From the NCBI GenBank assembly GCA_029247405.1, contig JAQWLH010000061.1, forward strand, positions 1 through 48,429: a DNA stretch of 48,429 nt. Direction: 5' to 3'. Within the stretch, counting starts at the first letter, position 1; the number at the start of each line of letters is the position of its first letter. Under the pieces are notes generated by a model. It was not told the DNA's origin, did not search any database, and saw only the letters and a list, made by a program, of their open reading frames with translations. The stretch is from Mariniblastus sp. GTDB taxonomy: Bacteria; Planctomycetota; Planctomycetia; Pirellulales; Pirellulaceae. Positions 8,467-17,428 of this stretch are shown in pieces. The position numbers and the translations under genes were made by a program.

Positions 8467-10260
8467 ATGGATCAAAGCTTGAGGCAAATCGACTGGACTA
8501 GTGTCATTGACGGAATGAGTCCCGAGGTCCATTTTGCGGACTCGTGGGAGGCTGGTTCGGTTGAGATGCCACCGGTGGTTTCAGCAAAAATATCTAATCG
8601 CAAGCTCAAGACCAGCAGTTATTTTTTTTCTGATGTAGGTGCTTCTTCAGGCAAGGGGGCAAGCTCGAAGAAAAGTGGTGGGTTATTTGATCCGTTTTCC
8701 AAGGGGGAAGCTGAGGCCAATCAATCGCCAACCAATCAAGAAAAGGGTGCCAAGAAATCGGGGCAAGCATCTGCCGCATCGCAGCGTACTCGAATCCAAC
8801 CGCCGAGTGACGTAATTCGCTTGGAGGATCGGTTGTTCTATTTGCTTCAACCGCCCTTAGAAACTTTACTCGGTGGCAAAACGATGGAGTTTCCATTTGA
8901 GCCATTCAACTTCCAATATGCGGGGATTGCTTTTCTGTTTCCACGGCACAGCGCGATTTTGGCTGACGAAATGGGCTTGGGCAAAACGATGCAGGCGATT
9001 TCTACGGTGCGAATGTTGCTTCGTGCTGGCTATATCAAGAACGTTTTGTTGATTTGTCCGAAGCCACTGATGACCAACTGGCAGCGTGAGTTTAAGTCTT
9101 GGGCGCCGGAGGTTACCGTGGCGGCGATCAAGGGGAACCAGTATCAACGGGCGTGGCACTGGAAAGCCAACCAGGCAATGGTGAAACTTGCCAACTATGA
9201 ATTATTGACTCGTGACGAAGCGATGGTGACTGACAAGAATCACGAGTACGATTTGGTGATTCTGGACGAGGCTCAGCGAGTCAAAAACAAGTCCAACGCG
9301 ACAAGTCAAGTTGTACAGAGGATTCCTCGAAAGCGAAGTTGGGCGTTGACCGGCACCCCGATCGAAAACGGCATTGAGGATCTAGTAGGCATTTGTGAGT
9401 TTGCAGCTAAAGGCACGGTAACAAGTGGAATGACGCCACGGGAAGTCCGCGTTCGCGTCAAAGATTTGATCCTTCGCCGTACCAAAGATTTGGTGATGAC
9501 CGATATGCCCCCACGCATCATGCGGGATGCTGAATTGGCCCTTTCTGCAGACCAACAATTGACTTACGACGGAGCTGAGAATGACGGGGTCATGCGGTTG
9601 AATGAGATGGGAGACGAACTAACAATCAAGCATGTCTTTGAGTTGGTTCTTCGCCTCAAGCAAGTTTGCAATTTTGATCCAGCAACTGGAGCCAGTAGTA
9701 AGATTGAGCGACTCAAGGCGGATATGGAAGAGGTTGCCGCCAGCGGACAGAAGGCGATTGTATTTAGTCAGTGGGTCGATGCTCTTCAGGTGATTGGAAA
9801 GCAGCTGCCCGAGCACAATCCGCTTGAGTATCATGGCCGAATTCCTTCAAAACAACGCGATCCAATACTTGAGGAATTTAAGAACAATCCGAAACGCAAC
9901 GTTTTGTTGATGAGTTATGGTGCAGGGGCGGTTGGACTAAACCTTCAATTTTGCCGTTATGTTTTTCTCTTTGACAGGTGGTGGAATCCTGCGATTGAGG
10001 ACCAAGCCATCAACCGCGCTCATCGAATTGGAGCTGCGGGTAGCGTCACCATTACTCGGATGATTATGGCCGGTACGATTGAACAGCGAATTCATGAAAT
10101 TCTGGAGGCCAAGCGAGAGCTTTTTCGCGAAATCTTGTCGGAGGGGGCACAGCCGGGCCGCCGAGGGCTTTCAAAAGATGAGATTTTTGGTCTGTTTGAT
10201 CTGACCACCCCGAAAGGTAAGATTGTTCCGACCTCAGATGAAGAGGCTCAAGCGGCCTAA
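8467..10260 (+). CDS. SNF2-family DEAD/DEAH-box helicase
   Basis: A 597-residue protein when started at the ATG at 8467, which has an AGAGGG ribosome site; the frame extends to a GTG at 8359 overlapping the upstream stop. Residues 1-110 form a Ser/Lys-rich, probably disordered leader. The SNF2 ATPase follows: Walker A DEMGLGKT (about 167-174), Walker B DEAQ (about 267-270), motif III LTGTPIEN, then the C-terminal lobe with VFSQW, YHGRI and motif VI QAINRAHRIG (about 515-525). All helicase motifs are intact. Bacterial SNF2 proteins remodel protein-DNA or polymerase-DNA complexes (RapA/HepA type) or act with restriction and defence genes; no methylase or nuclease gene is adjacent here. It lacks the RapA N-terminal domains. 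A DNA translocase role is likely, the target is unknown. Confidence 0.9.
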   Translation: MDQSLRQIDWTSVIDGMSPEVHFADSWEAGSVEMPPVVSAKISNRKLKTSSYFFSDVGASSGKGASSKKSGGLFDPFSKGEAEANQSPTNQEKGAKKSGQASAASQRTRIQPPSDVIRLEDRLFYLLQPPLETLLGGKTMEFPFEPFNFQYAGIAFLFPRHSAILADEMGLGKTMQAISTVRMLLRAGYIKNVLLICPKPLMTNWQREFKSWAPEVTVAAIKGNQYQRAWHWKANQAMVKLANYELLTRDEAMVTDKNHEYDLVILDEAQRVKNKSNATSQVVQRIPRKRSWALTGTPIENGIEDLVGICEFAAKGTVTSGMTPREVRVRVKDLILRRTKDLVMTDMPPRIMRDAELALSADQQLTYDGAENDGVMRLNEMGDELTIKHVFELVLRLKQVCNFDPATGASSKIERLKADMEEVAASGQKAIVFSQWVDALQVIGKQLPEHNPLEYHGRIPSKQRDPILEEFKNNPKRNVLLMSYGAGAVGLNLQFCRYVFLFDRWWNPAIEDQAINRAHRIGAAGSVTITRMIMAGTIEQRIHEILEAKRELFREILSEGAQPGRRGLSKDEIFGLFDLTTPKGKIVPTSDEEAQAA

Positions 10261-10284
10261 TTTACTTGGATAATAAATGAGTCA

Positions 10285-11499
10285 TTGGATGACCTGATCG
10301 CCAATCATTTGACTCACACCGATCGTCCCTCACTTAACTTTGACGCCTACGCGTTCATGCCAAACCAGCCAAAAAAGAAAAACACCAAATCCAACTGGTA
10401 CCCACCTTGGGCTCCCCGTTTTTGGAATGGCATGCTTTTGGGTGACTTCTTATCATTGCTCCGCGAAAATCGTTTTCAAATCCACCCCGTCAAATATCCC
10501 ATGGCAGCCATCGGAACGGGGTGTGCCACAGTGAATTCGATTCTTACTCGTATACAACAACTGACGCATGGAAAACAAATTCGATCTGCAAAGATCGATC
10601 GGCCACCAATTTTTGTAATTGGCCATTGGCGGTCCGGAACAACGTTAATGCATGAGCTGTTGGCGATGGACGACCGGTTGGCTTTTCCAACTAATTTCGA
10701 CGCGTTCATTCCCAATCATTTTCTGGTTTCAAGATTTTGTTTCTACCCAATTGTAAAATTGTTGATGCCCAAGCGGCGGCCAATGGACAACATGGCGATG
10801 GGGGTGGGGTCGCCTCAGGAGGATGATTTTGCTCTGTGCGCTTACGGTGCACCGACGCCCTATCGACGAATTGCATTTCCAAATCGTCCCAGTCGTGACC
10901 ATTTGAATTTGGATTTATCTCAATCGTCTGCAGAAGTGCAGACAGAGATCCGCAAGACGATGGAGCGGTTTCTTAAAACTCTGACAGTGCAATACGATTC
11001 GCAACTTGTTTTGAAATCGCCGCCACACACGGGACGTCTCAAGCAACTGGCTGAGTGGTTTCCTGATGCCAAGTTTGTGCATATGTCGAGGCATCCGTAT
11101 CGTCTTGTTCCATCCACCATGCGATTGTGGCGGTTGTTGGATATGCTGCAAGGATTTCAAGTACCCAAATACGACGAGACGTGGCTGAAGAATTACATCT
11201 TCGAATGCAAAAACTTGATGTACTCGGCCTATTTTGATCAGCGATTGGAGGTGCCGGAAAATCGACTCGTTGAAATAAATTTTGAATCTTTGGTTGCTGA
11301 TCCGTTGGAGGAAATGCGACACGTTTATCAACAGTTGGAATTGGGTGAATTTGAATCAGCGAAACCAGCTTTGCAAGATTATTTTGAAAAACGAAAAGAC
11401 CACAAAACAAACCCGTTCAGTCTCGATGCGGCACTTCGGTCAGATATCGATAGCAACTGGAGCGAGTATATGGACGTGTTCGGCTACCAAAGTGAATGA
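10285..11499 (+). CDS. Sulfotransferase family protein
   Basis: A 404-residue PAPS-dependent sulfotransferase. The 5'-phosphosulfate-binding loop is IGHWRSGTTLMHELL at about residues 112-126. The 3'-phosphate-binding region is FVHMSRHPYRLVPSTMRL at about residues 264-281, with the Arg and Ser expected there. The C-terminal helix region LVEINFESLVADPLEEM is also typical. It fits the sulfotransferase_3 (PF13469) group, which modifies carbohydrates or small molecules. There is no signal peptide. The start used here is a TTG 24 bases after the helicase stop; an in-frame ATG lies at 10357 and would give a protein 24 residues shorter. The stop codon directly abuts the stop of flhB on the opposite strand. 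Confidence 0.88.
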   Translation: MDDLIANHLTHTDRPSLNFDAYAFMPNQPKKKNTKSNWYPPWAPRFWNGMLLGDFLSLLRENRFQIHPVKYPMAAIGTGCATVNSILTRIQQLTHGKQIRSAKIDRPPIFVIGHWRSGTTLMHELLAMDDRLAFPTNFDAFIPNHFLVSRFCFYPIVKLLMPKRRPMDNMAMGVGSPQEDDFALCAYGAPTPYRRIAFPNRPSRDHLNLDLSQSSAEVQTEIRKTMERFLKTLTVQYDSQLVLKSPPHTGRLKQLAEWFPDAKFVHMSRHPYRLVPSTMRLWRLLDMLQGFQVPKYDETWLKNYIFECKNLMYSAYFDQRLEVPENRLVEINFESLVADPLEEMRHVYQQLELGEFESAKPALQDYFEKRKDHKTNPFSLDAALRSDIDSNWSEYMDVFGYQSE

Positions 11500-12252
11500 T
11501 TAAACTCGTCTGAGGTCACGCTGTCGCGCTCGGACCCGTGGGTCACCATTTTGCATTCTCAGTTCGTCTCTTAATTCTTGGTCGGTCATTCGCAAGCGTT
11601 TTTGCTGACTCAAGAATCGCAGTCCATAATCTGCAATTGACGTAACCATCAACGCGATTGCAACATGTGAGACGACGGTGAGGACAAGTGCGAAGAGATT
11701 GGTCACCAATGATTCAGGCGGCAGGCTTGCCAAGCCAAAAAACTGATTGCGTTGTTGCCAAGAGCTGCCACATAAAACCGCGAAGGCAATGACGGTCTTG
11801 GGGATTCCCACAAAAAGAAATGCCAAACCCTCAAGGGAAAGTAGTCGTTGCCTCCATGCCTTGATTCCCATGCGACTTAAGTCAGGCGCTATTTTTTTCG
11901 AGATAAATAACGGGCCTGTTTGCAGCCAGTGGGAAGCGAACCCAAAGATCATCAAGAGGGCTAGAAAGGGTAACAAAACCATCAGGCCGCCCCCGATTGT
12001 ATTTTGAATATGAGATGTAACATGCTTTGGCTCAACGGTGAGTTGCAAGCCTGCTTGACTCCATGTCTCGGTGGTCCACGAGCAAAGCCACGTCCCGATG
12101 TTTCCCAGCAAAAAGTAGGAAGCGAGAATGGCGCCAATCATGTGGATAGCCGCTGCGAGTTCAAAGCTTTTGGGGATGTCACCATCACGGCGGGCCTGCT
12201 CCCGGCGTGCGGGTGTGGGAGCATGGATTCGGTCGTCCGAAGTTTCACTCAT
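11500..12252 (-). CDS. flhB: Flagellar export protein FlhB, lacking the C-terminal autocleavage domain
   Basis: A 250-residue homologue of FlhB, the switch protein of the flagellar type III export gate. The N-terminal motif APTPARREQARRDGDIPKS at residues 12-30 is diagnostic. Four hydrophobic segments follow (about 32-52, 92-112, 140-162, 182-207). The protein then has the expected linker, MTDQELRDELRMQNGDPRVR, and stops at residue 250. In typical FlhB (about 350-380 residues) the cytoplasmic domain with the self-cleaving NPTH motif follows some 20 residues later. Here that whole domain is missing. Neither the downstream bases in the same frame nor the other frames encode it, since the sulfotransferase gene occupies the opposite strand immediately past the stop. 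The ATG overlaps the end of fliR by eight bases, so translation is coupled. A separate protein may supply the missing domain. Confidence 0.88.
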   Translation of the reverse strand: MSETSDDRIHAPTPARREQARRDGDIPKSFELAAAIHMIGAILASYFLLGNIGTWLCSWTTETWSQAGLQLTVEPKHVTSHIQNTIGGGLMVLLPFLALLMIFGFASHWLQTGPLFISKKIAPDLSRMGIKAWRQRLLSLEGLAFLFVGIPKTVIAFAVLCGSSWQQRNQFFGLASLPPESLVTNLFALVLTVVSHVAIALMVTSIADYGLRFLSQQKRLRMTDQELRDELRMQNGDPRVRARQRDLRRV

Positions 12253-13042
12253 ATGCCGAAACCTCCACCGCGACTTGGCCTTGCGAAAGTGTGTCTGTGA
12301 TCATGGCCATGAAATTGCCTAAGTCGTCAGCAAACAGCCAGACACAACCACCTAGCGTAAAAAAGATGGCGAGTAACATCACCATCAAGTTGGAACTTAA
12401 GCCGAGGCTAAGGAGGTTCATTTGCGGATAGGTTCGGCTAATTAAGCCAATGACTAACGTCGAGATCATTAAGGCCGCAATTGCAGGTGCGACCCCCCGA
12501 AGTGTCAAAATAAAGCTCTGTTGAAGTAAATTTCCAAGCAAGGCAAAAACGCTGGATTGTTGGAGTGTTGTTCCTAATGGCAAATTAGCAAACGTATCGA
12601 GAGTGGCGGTCACCACAAGTTCAGGACCGCCGATCAATGCAAAGGCAGCGAGTGAAAGGATGCCAAACATTTGATTGACAGGTGAGCTAGGTTGTCCTGA
12701 TTGTGGGTCTAGACTGCTCGAAATTTGGATGCCTGCCATTTGGCCAATCACGGTGCCGGCGACTTGGGCTGCAGAAAACACAATCATGATCCCAAATCCC
12801 AGAAGCGAGCCAATCACGATCTCTGAGAGTAGCATCGAGGCAGCCATGGATGTCGTCCAGCCCTGAAGCCCCCCCATCGAGTCGACTTGAATGAGTGGCA
12901 TTGCGGTGCACGTTAGCAAAATCGCCAGAACCAAGCGAAATCGTAACGGAACGCTTCGGTTTCCAAGAACAGGCGCCGTTAAGATAGCGGCTGTGATCCG
13001 AGTCAACGCGAGCAAGAAAACAATCGTGGTTTGAAGTTCCAT
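12245..13042 (-). CDS. fliR: Flagellar export gate protein FliR
   Basis: A 265-residue integral membrane protein of normal FliR length, one of the three export-gate subunits with FliP and FliQ. Residues 10-36 carry the family N-terminal pattern ALTRITAAILTAPVLGNRSV. Six or so hydrophobic segments follow, with the conserved GFGIMIVFSAAQVAGTVIGQ at about residues 82-101 and NQMFGILSLAAF after it. It sits in the order fliP-fliQ-fliR-flhB, as in most flagellar operons. A GGGGGAT ribosome site precedes the ATG, six bases after the fliQ stop. Nothing looks truncated. Confidence 0.93.
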   Translation of the reverse strand: MELQTTIVFLLALTRITAAILTAPVLGNRSVPLRFRLVLAILLTCTAMPLIQVDSMGGLQGWTTSMAASMLLSEIVIGSLLGFGIMIVFSAAQVAGTVIGQMAGIQISSSLDPQSGQPSSPVNQMFGILSLAAFALIGGPELVVTATLDTFANLPLGTTLQQSSVFALLGNLLQQSFILTLRGVAPAIAALMISTLVIGLISRTYPQMNLLSLGLSSNLMVMLLAIFFTLGGCVWLFADDLGNFMAMITDTLSQGQVAVEVSAYE

Positions 13043-13048
13043 GAATTG

Positions 13049-13579
13049 TTATCCCCCAATTTCGGTTGGGGGGATTTTGGAAAAGCGATAGTGGGGAAGG
13101 ATGAAGGGAGATTCTTTGACATCGAGAGGATCCGTCGTGTCGGAGCGAACCGTTGAAGGCAGAGACGGCACGTTATCAAAGTCTGGTTTTGCGGTTGGTT
13201 GCCCAAAGGAGGCGGTACTGAATGTTCGTTGAGAAGCTGAGCGAGTAGTTTCGAATGCCGGTGTGACAGAAGGTAAATCTTGTCGAGGTTCGAAATCGGA
13301 TGGTTGACCATTTTGCCAATGAGTCATCGGCGTTTCGAATGATTGCTTGGCAAAGTCGAGCATGTGGTCAGTCAACCAAGGCAAACAAAGTCCGATCATT
13401 ACAAGAAGCAATAAAATTTTTGGGACAAATGAGACGGACTGGTCCTGAACTTGTGTCATGGCTTGAAAAACGCTGATGATGAGACCAATCAAGAGACTTG
13501 CAGCTAGAATTGGGCCGCCAACCATGATGCAGGTCATGATGGCCTCGCGACTGTAGTCAATTGCGTCTTGTGGATTCAT
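13049..13579 (-). CDS. fliQ: Flagellar export gate protein FliQ with long C-terminal tail
   Basis: FliQ is normally about 90 residues: two transmembrane hairpins of the export gate. Residues 1-85 here match that closely (MNPQDAIDYSREAIMTCIMV, then PILAASLLIGLIISVFQAMT and QVQDQSVSFVPKI). After FAKQSFETPMTHW a tail of about 90 residues follows, rich in Ser, Thr, Pro, Gln and Asp and without predicted secondary structure, giving 176 residues. The frame remains open upstream to a TTG at 13606, but the ATG at 13579 begins exactly where other FliQ proteins start. The tail is in frame with no stop, so this is not a simple misread of the FliQ stop. It would extend from the end of the second membrane helix. 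Confidence 0.9.
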   Translation of the reverse strand: MNPQDAIDYSREAIMTCIMVGGPILAASLLIGLIISVFQAMTQVQDQSVSFVPKILLLLVMIGLCLPWLTDHMLDFAKQSFETPMTHWQNGQPSDFEPRQDLPSVTPAFETTRSASQRTFSTASFGQPTAKPDFDNVPSLPSTVRSDTTDPLDVKESPFILPHYRFSKIPPTEIGG

Positions 13580-13629
13580 GGTTTGCTTATCAAAACGTAT
13601 AGACAAATGTGTAGATCAAATCGCTAGAC

Positions 13630-14658
13630 TCAGGTCAGGACACCAAAGCTTTGAAGCAACATTCCAATCACGAGATTCCAACCATCAACCATGACAAACA
13701 GAATGAGCTTCAGCGGAAAGCTGACCATGGTCGGTGGCAACATCAACATGCCTGTAGAAACCGTGACAGATGAGACGACGAGGTCGAGCACCAAGAATGG
13801 CAAGTAAATTTGAAATCCGAGGAGGAAAGCGACTTTGAGTTCGCTCACCACAAATGCAGGAAGCAATACATTGAGTGGAACTTCTTTTGGGCTTGAGGGA
13901 GGGGAGAGCGTTTGATGGTCTGGTAAATAACGATAGAACATCGCGATTGATTCACCGTTCCCTGCCGATTCAATCTGGGTAGCCATGAAATTTTTGACTG
14001 GAATCACACCCCGCTCCCAAGCTTCATTCCAGCTGATTCCATTTTCAGCTGTGTACGGATCGATGGCGTCTGTTTTGACCTGATTCCAAACTGGAGTCAT
14101 TACCAAAAGAGTAACGAACAGGGCGAGTGCCGTGAGAACTTGGGTCGGGGGCAACTGCTGAGCCCCAAATGCTTGTTTCAGTAATGTTAAGACAACGATC
14201 ACACGGATATAGCATGTGGTCATTAAAATGATTGCTGGTGCGAGGCTCAAAGTCGCCAAAAGTAATGCGACCTTAAGTGATGATCCAATTCCATCGCGGG
14301 ATGTTAGTTGTTCAGTTTGCGAGGAAATCAGCTGTGAAAAAGCCGCAGCGCCCTCGGTCTGCGTCTTGGGGGCGGATTCCACGGACACGGGATCTTCAAA
14401 TGACGCCAAGCCGATCTGGTGTCGAATTTCGGCGGTCATCAAATCGGAGGCAGGGGAAGCTTGTGGGGCAAAGTCTGAACCCGTCAAATCCGACTCAAGG
14501 GTGGCGGGTTGATTGGCGACAAGGCCAGTTTCAAAATCCGACCACCCATTTGAATCGAGCTGTTGGGCAAACGCAGACCCTGACGCAATCACCAAGCAGG
14601 CGATCAGGATTGCCACTCCGACGCGAAAAAGCCCAATTGTGATTCGAAGAATGTGCAT
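13630..14658 (-). CDS. fliP: Flagellar export gate protein FliP with extended periplasmic N-terminus
   Basis: A 342-residue FliP, the core of the flagellar export gate. A signal peptide (residues 1-32, ending GSAFAQQ) is followed by about 90 residues of Ser/Ala/Asp-rich sequence. The canonical FliP domain starts near residue 128 with LLLATLSLAPAIILMTTCYI and RVIVVLTLLKQAFGAQQLPP. It includes ELKVAFLLGFQIYLPFLVLD and MMLPPxMVSFPLK-like blocks to the C-terminus. Typical FliP is about 245 residues, so the extra length is all between the signal peptide and the first core helix. It lies between fliO and fliQ, as usual. Confidence 0.93.
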   Translation of the reverse strand: MHILRITIGLFRVGVAILIACLVIASGSAFAQQLDSNGWSDFETGLVANQPATLESDLTGSDFAPQASPASDLMTAEIRHQIGLASFEDPVSVESAPKTQTEGAAAFSQLISSQTEQLTSRDGIGSSLKVALLLATLSLAPAIILMTTCYIRVIVVLTLLKQAFGAQQLPPTQVLTALALFVTLLVMTPVWNQVKTDAIDPYTAENGISWNEAWERGVIPVKNFMATQIESAGNGESIAMFYRYLPDHQTLSPPSSPKEVPLNVLLPAFVVSELKVAFLLGFQIYLPFLVLDLVVSSVTVSTGMLMLPPTMVSFPLKLILFVMVDGWNLVIGMLLQSFGVLT

Positions 14659-14717
14659 CGTTGAATGTTGAGGGCTGTGTTGTTTTAAGGTTGCGACGGA
14701 TTTTTTGAGTTGTTTGC

Positions 14718-15704
14718 TTATGCTTCAAAAACCGCACCTTGGCGGTGATTGGCATTTTGGAGGATCTGAATGACGTCATTCAGGTTGGTGGGTCCGATTG
14801 CACGATGGGCTGAAGAATCGCTGGTTGGTGTTTCAGCCGCCGATTGAATTCGAGCCGGGCGAGGTGAACGATTCAATTGGTTGGTTCGTCGCGGGCGATG
14901 ACCTGGACAAAGGGACGCCAGATAGTCGACCTCAGCCGGGTCTGTAATTTCGCCAATCGGTTGCGTGCCTTCGGCACTATTCATTAGCAACAATAGTTTG
15001 CTGCCCAGTCTCACGAGTTGCAGGTTTTTCCGATTCCCAAATGGAACTTGCCCCAAGACCTCGATGACTTCCAAGGGCAACCCTGTTGAGCCGTTTGGGT
15101 TGAGTTTCCGCATAATCCATACGAATGCAAAATATAGCCCGAGGACTAACGCCAGGCTGCCCAGCATCTTGCTAATTTCCGACGAACCGACGGTGGTCTG
15201 CGCTTCCTTGAGCCAATTCCCATCTTGTTGAAGGCTGTTGAAGAAGCCTGTTGTTTTTTCACCCGCTAAGTCTTTCCATTTGGAGAGAGTTTCCGCTGCT
15301 CCGTCGATTTTGGATTCGAACGAACCGATTGATTTTGGTTCGACGATAGGTGATTCAAAACCTGCTGGTCGGACGCCTCCACCATAAGGAGTGAGCGACT
15401 CAGGAAAGGTGACGTTAGAGTTGTTGGCGGGTGGGGAGGTGTGCGAGGCTTGCGGAGGCAAGTTGGGGGGATTTGAGTTTGGCGCCGTCCACTGCACGGA
15501 ATGCGGGGGGGGAAAGTCGGCTGTGCCTTGAAATTGATTTTGTGCGAAGACCGAGTTCGCAAGAAATATCAAATTCGTTGCTAGAACAAACCAACCGCAC
15601 TGGCTTGATTTTGAGCCAAGCAGCGCGACTAAATTAATTTTAAATTTTTGATTCACCTGAAGCGCCTTCCTTGACGATACTGATGATGAGTCACTCCGCA
15701 ACAT
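14718..15704 (-). CDS. fliO: FliO-like flagellar assembly protein
   Basis: A protein of about 328 residues placed where fliO is expected, directly upstream of fliP. The start is uncertain: the ATG at 15704 is used, and the frame is open to a TTG at 15734. A signal-like hydrophobic stretch (FVLATNLIFLANSVFAQ) is followed by a Pro/Ser-rich region of about 100 residues. A transmembrane helix follows (LGSLALVLGLYFAFVWIM), then a small FliO domain: LPLEVIEVLGQVPFGNRKNL, QLVRLGSKLLLLMNS, PIGEITDPAEVDYLASL. FliO stabilises FliP during gate assembly. Canonical FliO is about 100-200 residues; the extra length is the exported Pro-rich linker and a basic C-terminal tail. Confidence 0.82.
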   Translation of the reverse strand: MLRSDSSSVSSRKALQVNQKFKINLVALLGSKSSQCGWFVLATNLIFLANSVFAQNQFQGTADFPPPHSVQWTAPNSNPPNLPPQASHTSPPANNSNVTFPESLTPYGGGVRPAGFESPIVEPKSIGSFESKIDGAAETLSKWKDLAGEKTTGFFNSLQQDGNWLKEAQTTVGSSEISKMLGSLALVLGLYFAFVWIMRKLNPNGSTGLPLEVIEVLGQVPFGNRKNLQLVRLGSKLLLLMNSAEGTQPIGEITDPAEVDYLASLCPGHRPRRTNQLNRSPRPARIQSAAETPTSDSSAHRAIGPTNLNDVIQILQNANHRQGAVFEA

Positions 15705-15849
15705 CTGCTTAATCACAGCCGCAAACGCCGCCAACCAGCTACGGGTAAAAAGTTGGAAAATTCAAACAGGCTTTTCGCGGAATTTCGGACTGATCACAAG
15801 TGCAATCGGTGCTAGCGAACGATCTTGAATCATTCAGTTCCGCATCTTC

Positions 15850-17415
15850 TCACGCCGCGTCGCGAATCCATGATTCAATGACACGGGCTGCCGCATTGGG
15901 ATCTTTTTCGATCAATTTTGATAGTCTGACATCTGGATCGTTGGCGTCCGAGGCGTTGGACGCAGGACGCTCATCACGCTGATTTAGGTTCGAAGAGGAG
16001 GCGTTGGGTTCTGTCCCCGTACCACTCGGTGCAGTATCGGTGTTTCGAGACACGATTGAAAGCAGGATTAGACCGATCGCTAGGACTGCAACCGAAGGCC
16101 AGTTCTTCGAGATCAGAGTCTTGAGTTGAGCCGGCCAAGTCGCGGCGGTTTCGGTTGATTGATCGCGGATCAAATTTACGGCAATGGCGGGATGGTTAAT
16201 CTCATCCACCTGATCCAGTTTTGGCAACAGCGGTAAGATTCTCTTGACGATTTCTGACTCAAGTTGATTAAATTTAAATTGAGTGTCTTTGGCGAGCGCG
16301 GCTTGATAGTCAGAGGGATTGAGTGTTCCGACCCTATTCACAATTGGTTCGCCAAAAATGTCGTGGACCAATTTCTGAGGTACAGCGATCAAAACTGAGA
16401 TCTCTTTTTGAACCCTTTGATTGGGGTTGGAATTTGTTGTGAGAGCGATGGGAGTGGGAGGTGCTGTAAGGTTGGGCCTTTCCGATTTGAATCCATCGAG
16501 AGAAATCACCCCGTTGGCTCCGGCGACAGGCGCGTAGGTAGCGGATGGCAATTGCGAGGGGTGGACGTTGGGAACGACTGCCTGCGATACCAAATGATTG
16601 TTTTTGGCAGCCATTGGATTGAAATCGACCTGAACAGTGACTTCGATGCCCGGGTAGTCTTTGAGCGCTTCCCGAATTCGATTTTCGTAAGTTCGACGCT
16701 CCTCAAGTTCAACTCGTTGAGTGCGAATTTGTTGTGTGGCTAACGGATCCGTTGAATCTTGGTGTGCCCATCCCTCGCTCAGGTCAATCACCACGATTTC
16801 ACTGAGATTTAGGCCCGCGATAGCACCGCCAATCATTCGTTTGACGGTGTCAACGTGCGCGTCAGTGAGCGATGTGTTGCTGAGAGGTTGAATTGAAATG
16901 ACGGCTGACTGCTGGGCTCTTTGGAAAGCCGATCGAGAATCTGATTTATCCATCTCGAACCAAGCTTGTTCGACAAAAGGTAAGCGAACGACCATTTCTT
17001 TGATTTGGCGTTTTTTCTGATTTTGTGCAATCGCCAACTGTTGAGTGCGTGTCAAAAATGGATTTACAGCGGGGGCGTCTTTGTCTTCATCGCGCATGTT
17101 GCCAGGGGCAGCGTTTTGCTCAGCAACTGCGGTTAAATATGTCGCATGTTCTGATTTAGGAACCATGAGGCGGTTGTCGACAATTTCGAAGTTACTCAAC
17201 CCCGATTTTCCAAGTGCAAATTGCATGCGTTGCAAATCTTCATTGGAAACTTCACATTGGTCGAGGAGTTCGCACATTTGAGTGCTGCTCCTCAAGTTAT
17301 TGGCTTGCAGAACAGCGAGGGTAACAAGAACCAAGCACGCGATTGCAAATGCGCGAAATCGAAGATTGCCAATGAGGCCAGTGTATTTTTCAAGGGGTGA
17401 TAATTGCGAATCCAT
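15850..17415 (-). CDS. fliF: Flagellar MS-ring protein FliF
   Basis: A 521-residue FliF, which builds the inner-membrane MS ring of the flagellar basal body. The N-terminal membrane helix is FRAFAIACLVLVTLAVLQA at about residues 21-39. Two ring-building periplasmic regions follow, including VRLPFVEQAWFEMDKSDSR and the later RRTYENRIREALKDYPGIEV. The second membrane helix is at about residues 438-456 (WPSVAVLAIGLILLSIVSR). The last 20 residues, KLIEKDPNAAARVIESWI, are the FliG-binding signature. Sequence is divergent in the N-terminal ring domain and shorter than the Salmonella protein (about 560). No fliG follows; the next gene is fliO. A GGAGAG ribosome site lies seven bases before the ATG, just below a strong hairpin at 17429-17450. 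Confidence 0.88.
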   Translation of the reverse strand: MDSQLSPLEKYTGLIGNLRFRAFAIACLVLVTLAVLQANNLRSSTQMCELLDQCEVSNEDLQRMQFALGKSGLSNFEIVDNRLMVPKSEHATYLTAVAEQNAAPGNMRDEDKDAPAVNPFLTRTQQLAIAQNQKKRQIKEMVVRLPFVEQAWFEMDKSDSRSAFQRAQQSAVISIQPLSNTSLTDAHVDTVKRMIGGAIAGLNLSEIVVIDLSEGWAHQDSTDPLATQQIRTQRVELEERRTYENRIREALKDYPGIEVTVQVDFNPMAAKNNHLVSQAVVPNVHPSQLPSATYAPVAGANGVISLDGFKSERPNLTAPPTPIALTTNSNPNQRVQKEISVLIAVPQKLVHDIFGEPIVNRVGTLNPSDYQAALAKDTQFKFNQLESEIVKRILPLLPKLDQVDEINHPAIAVNLIRDQSTETAATWPAQLKTLISKNWPSVAVLAIGLILLSIVSRNTDTAPSGTGTEPNASSSNLNQRDERPASNASDANDPDVRLSKLIEKDPNAAARVIESWIRDAA

Positions 17416-17428
17416 TTCGACTCTCCAA

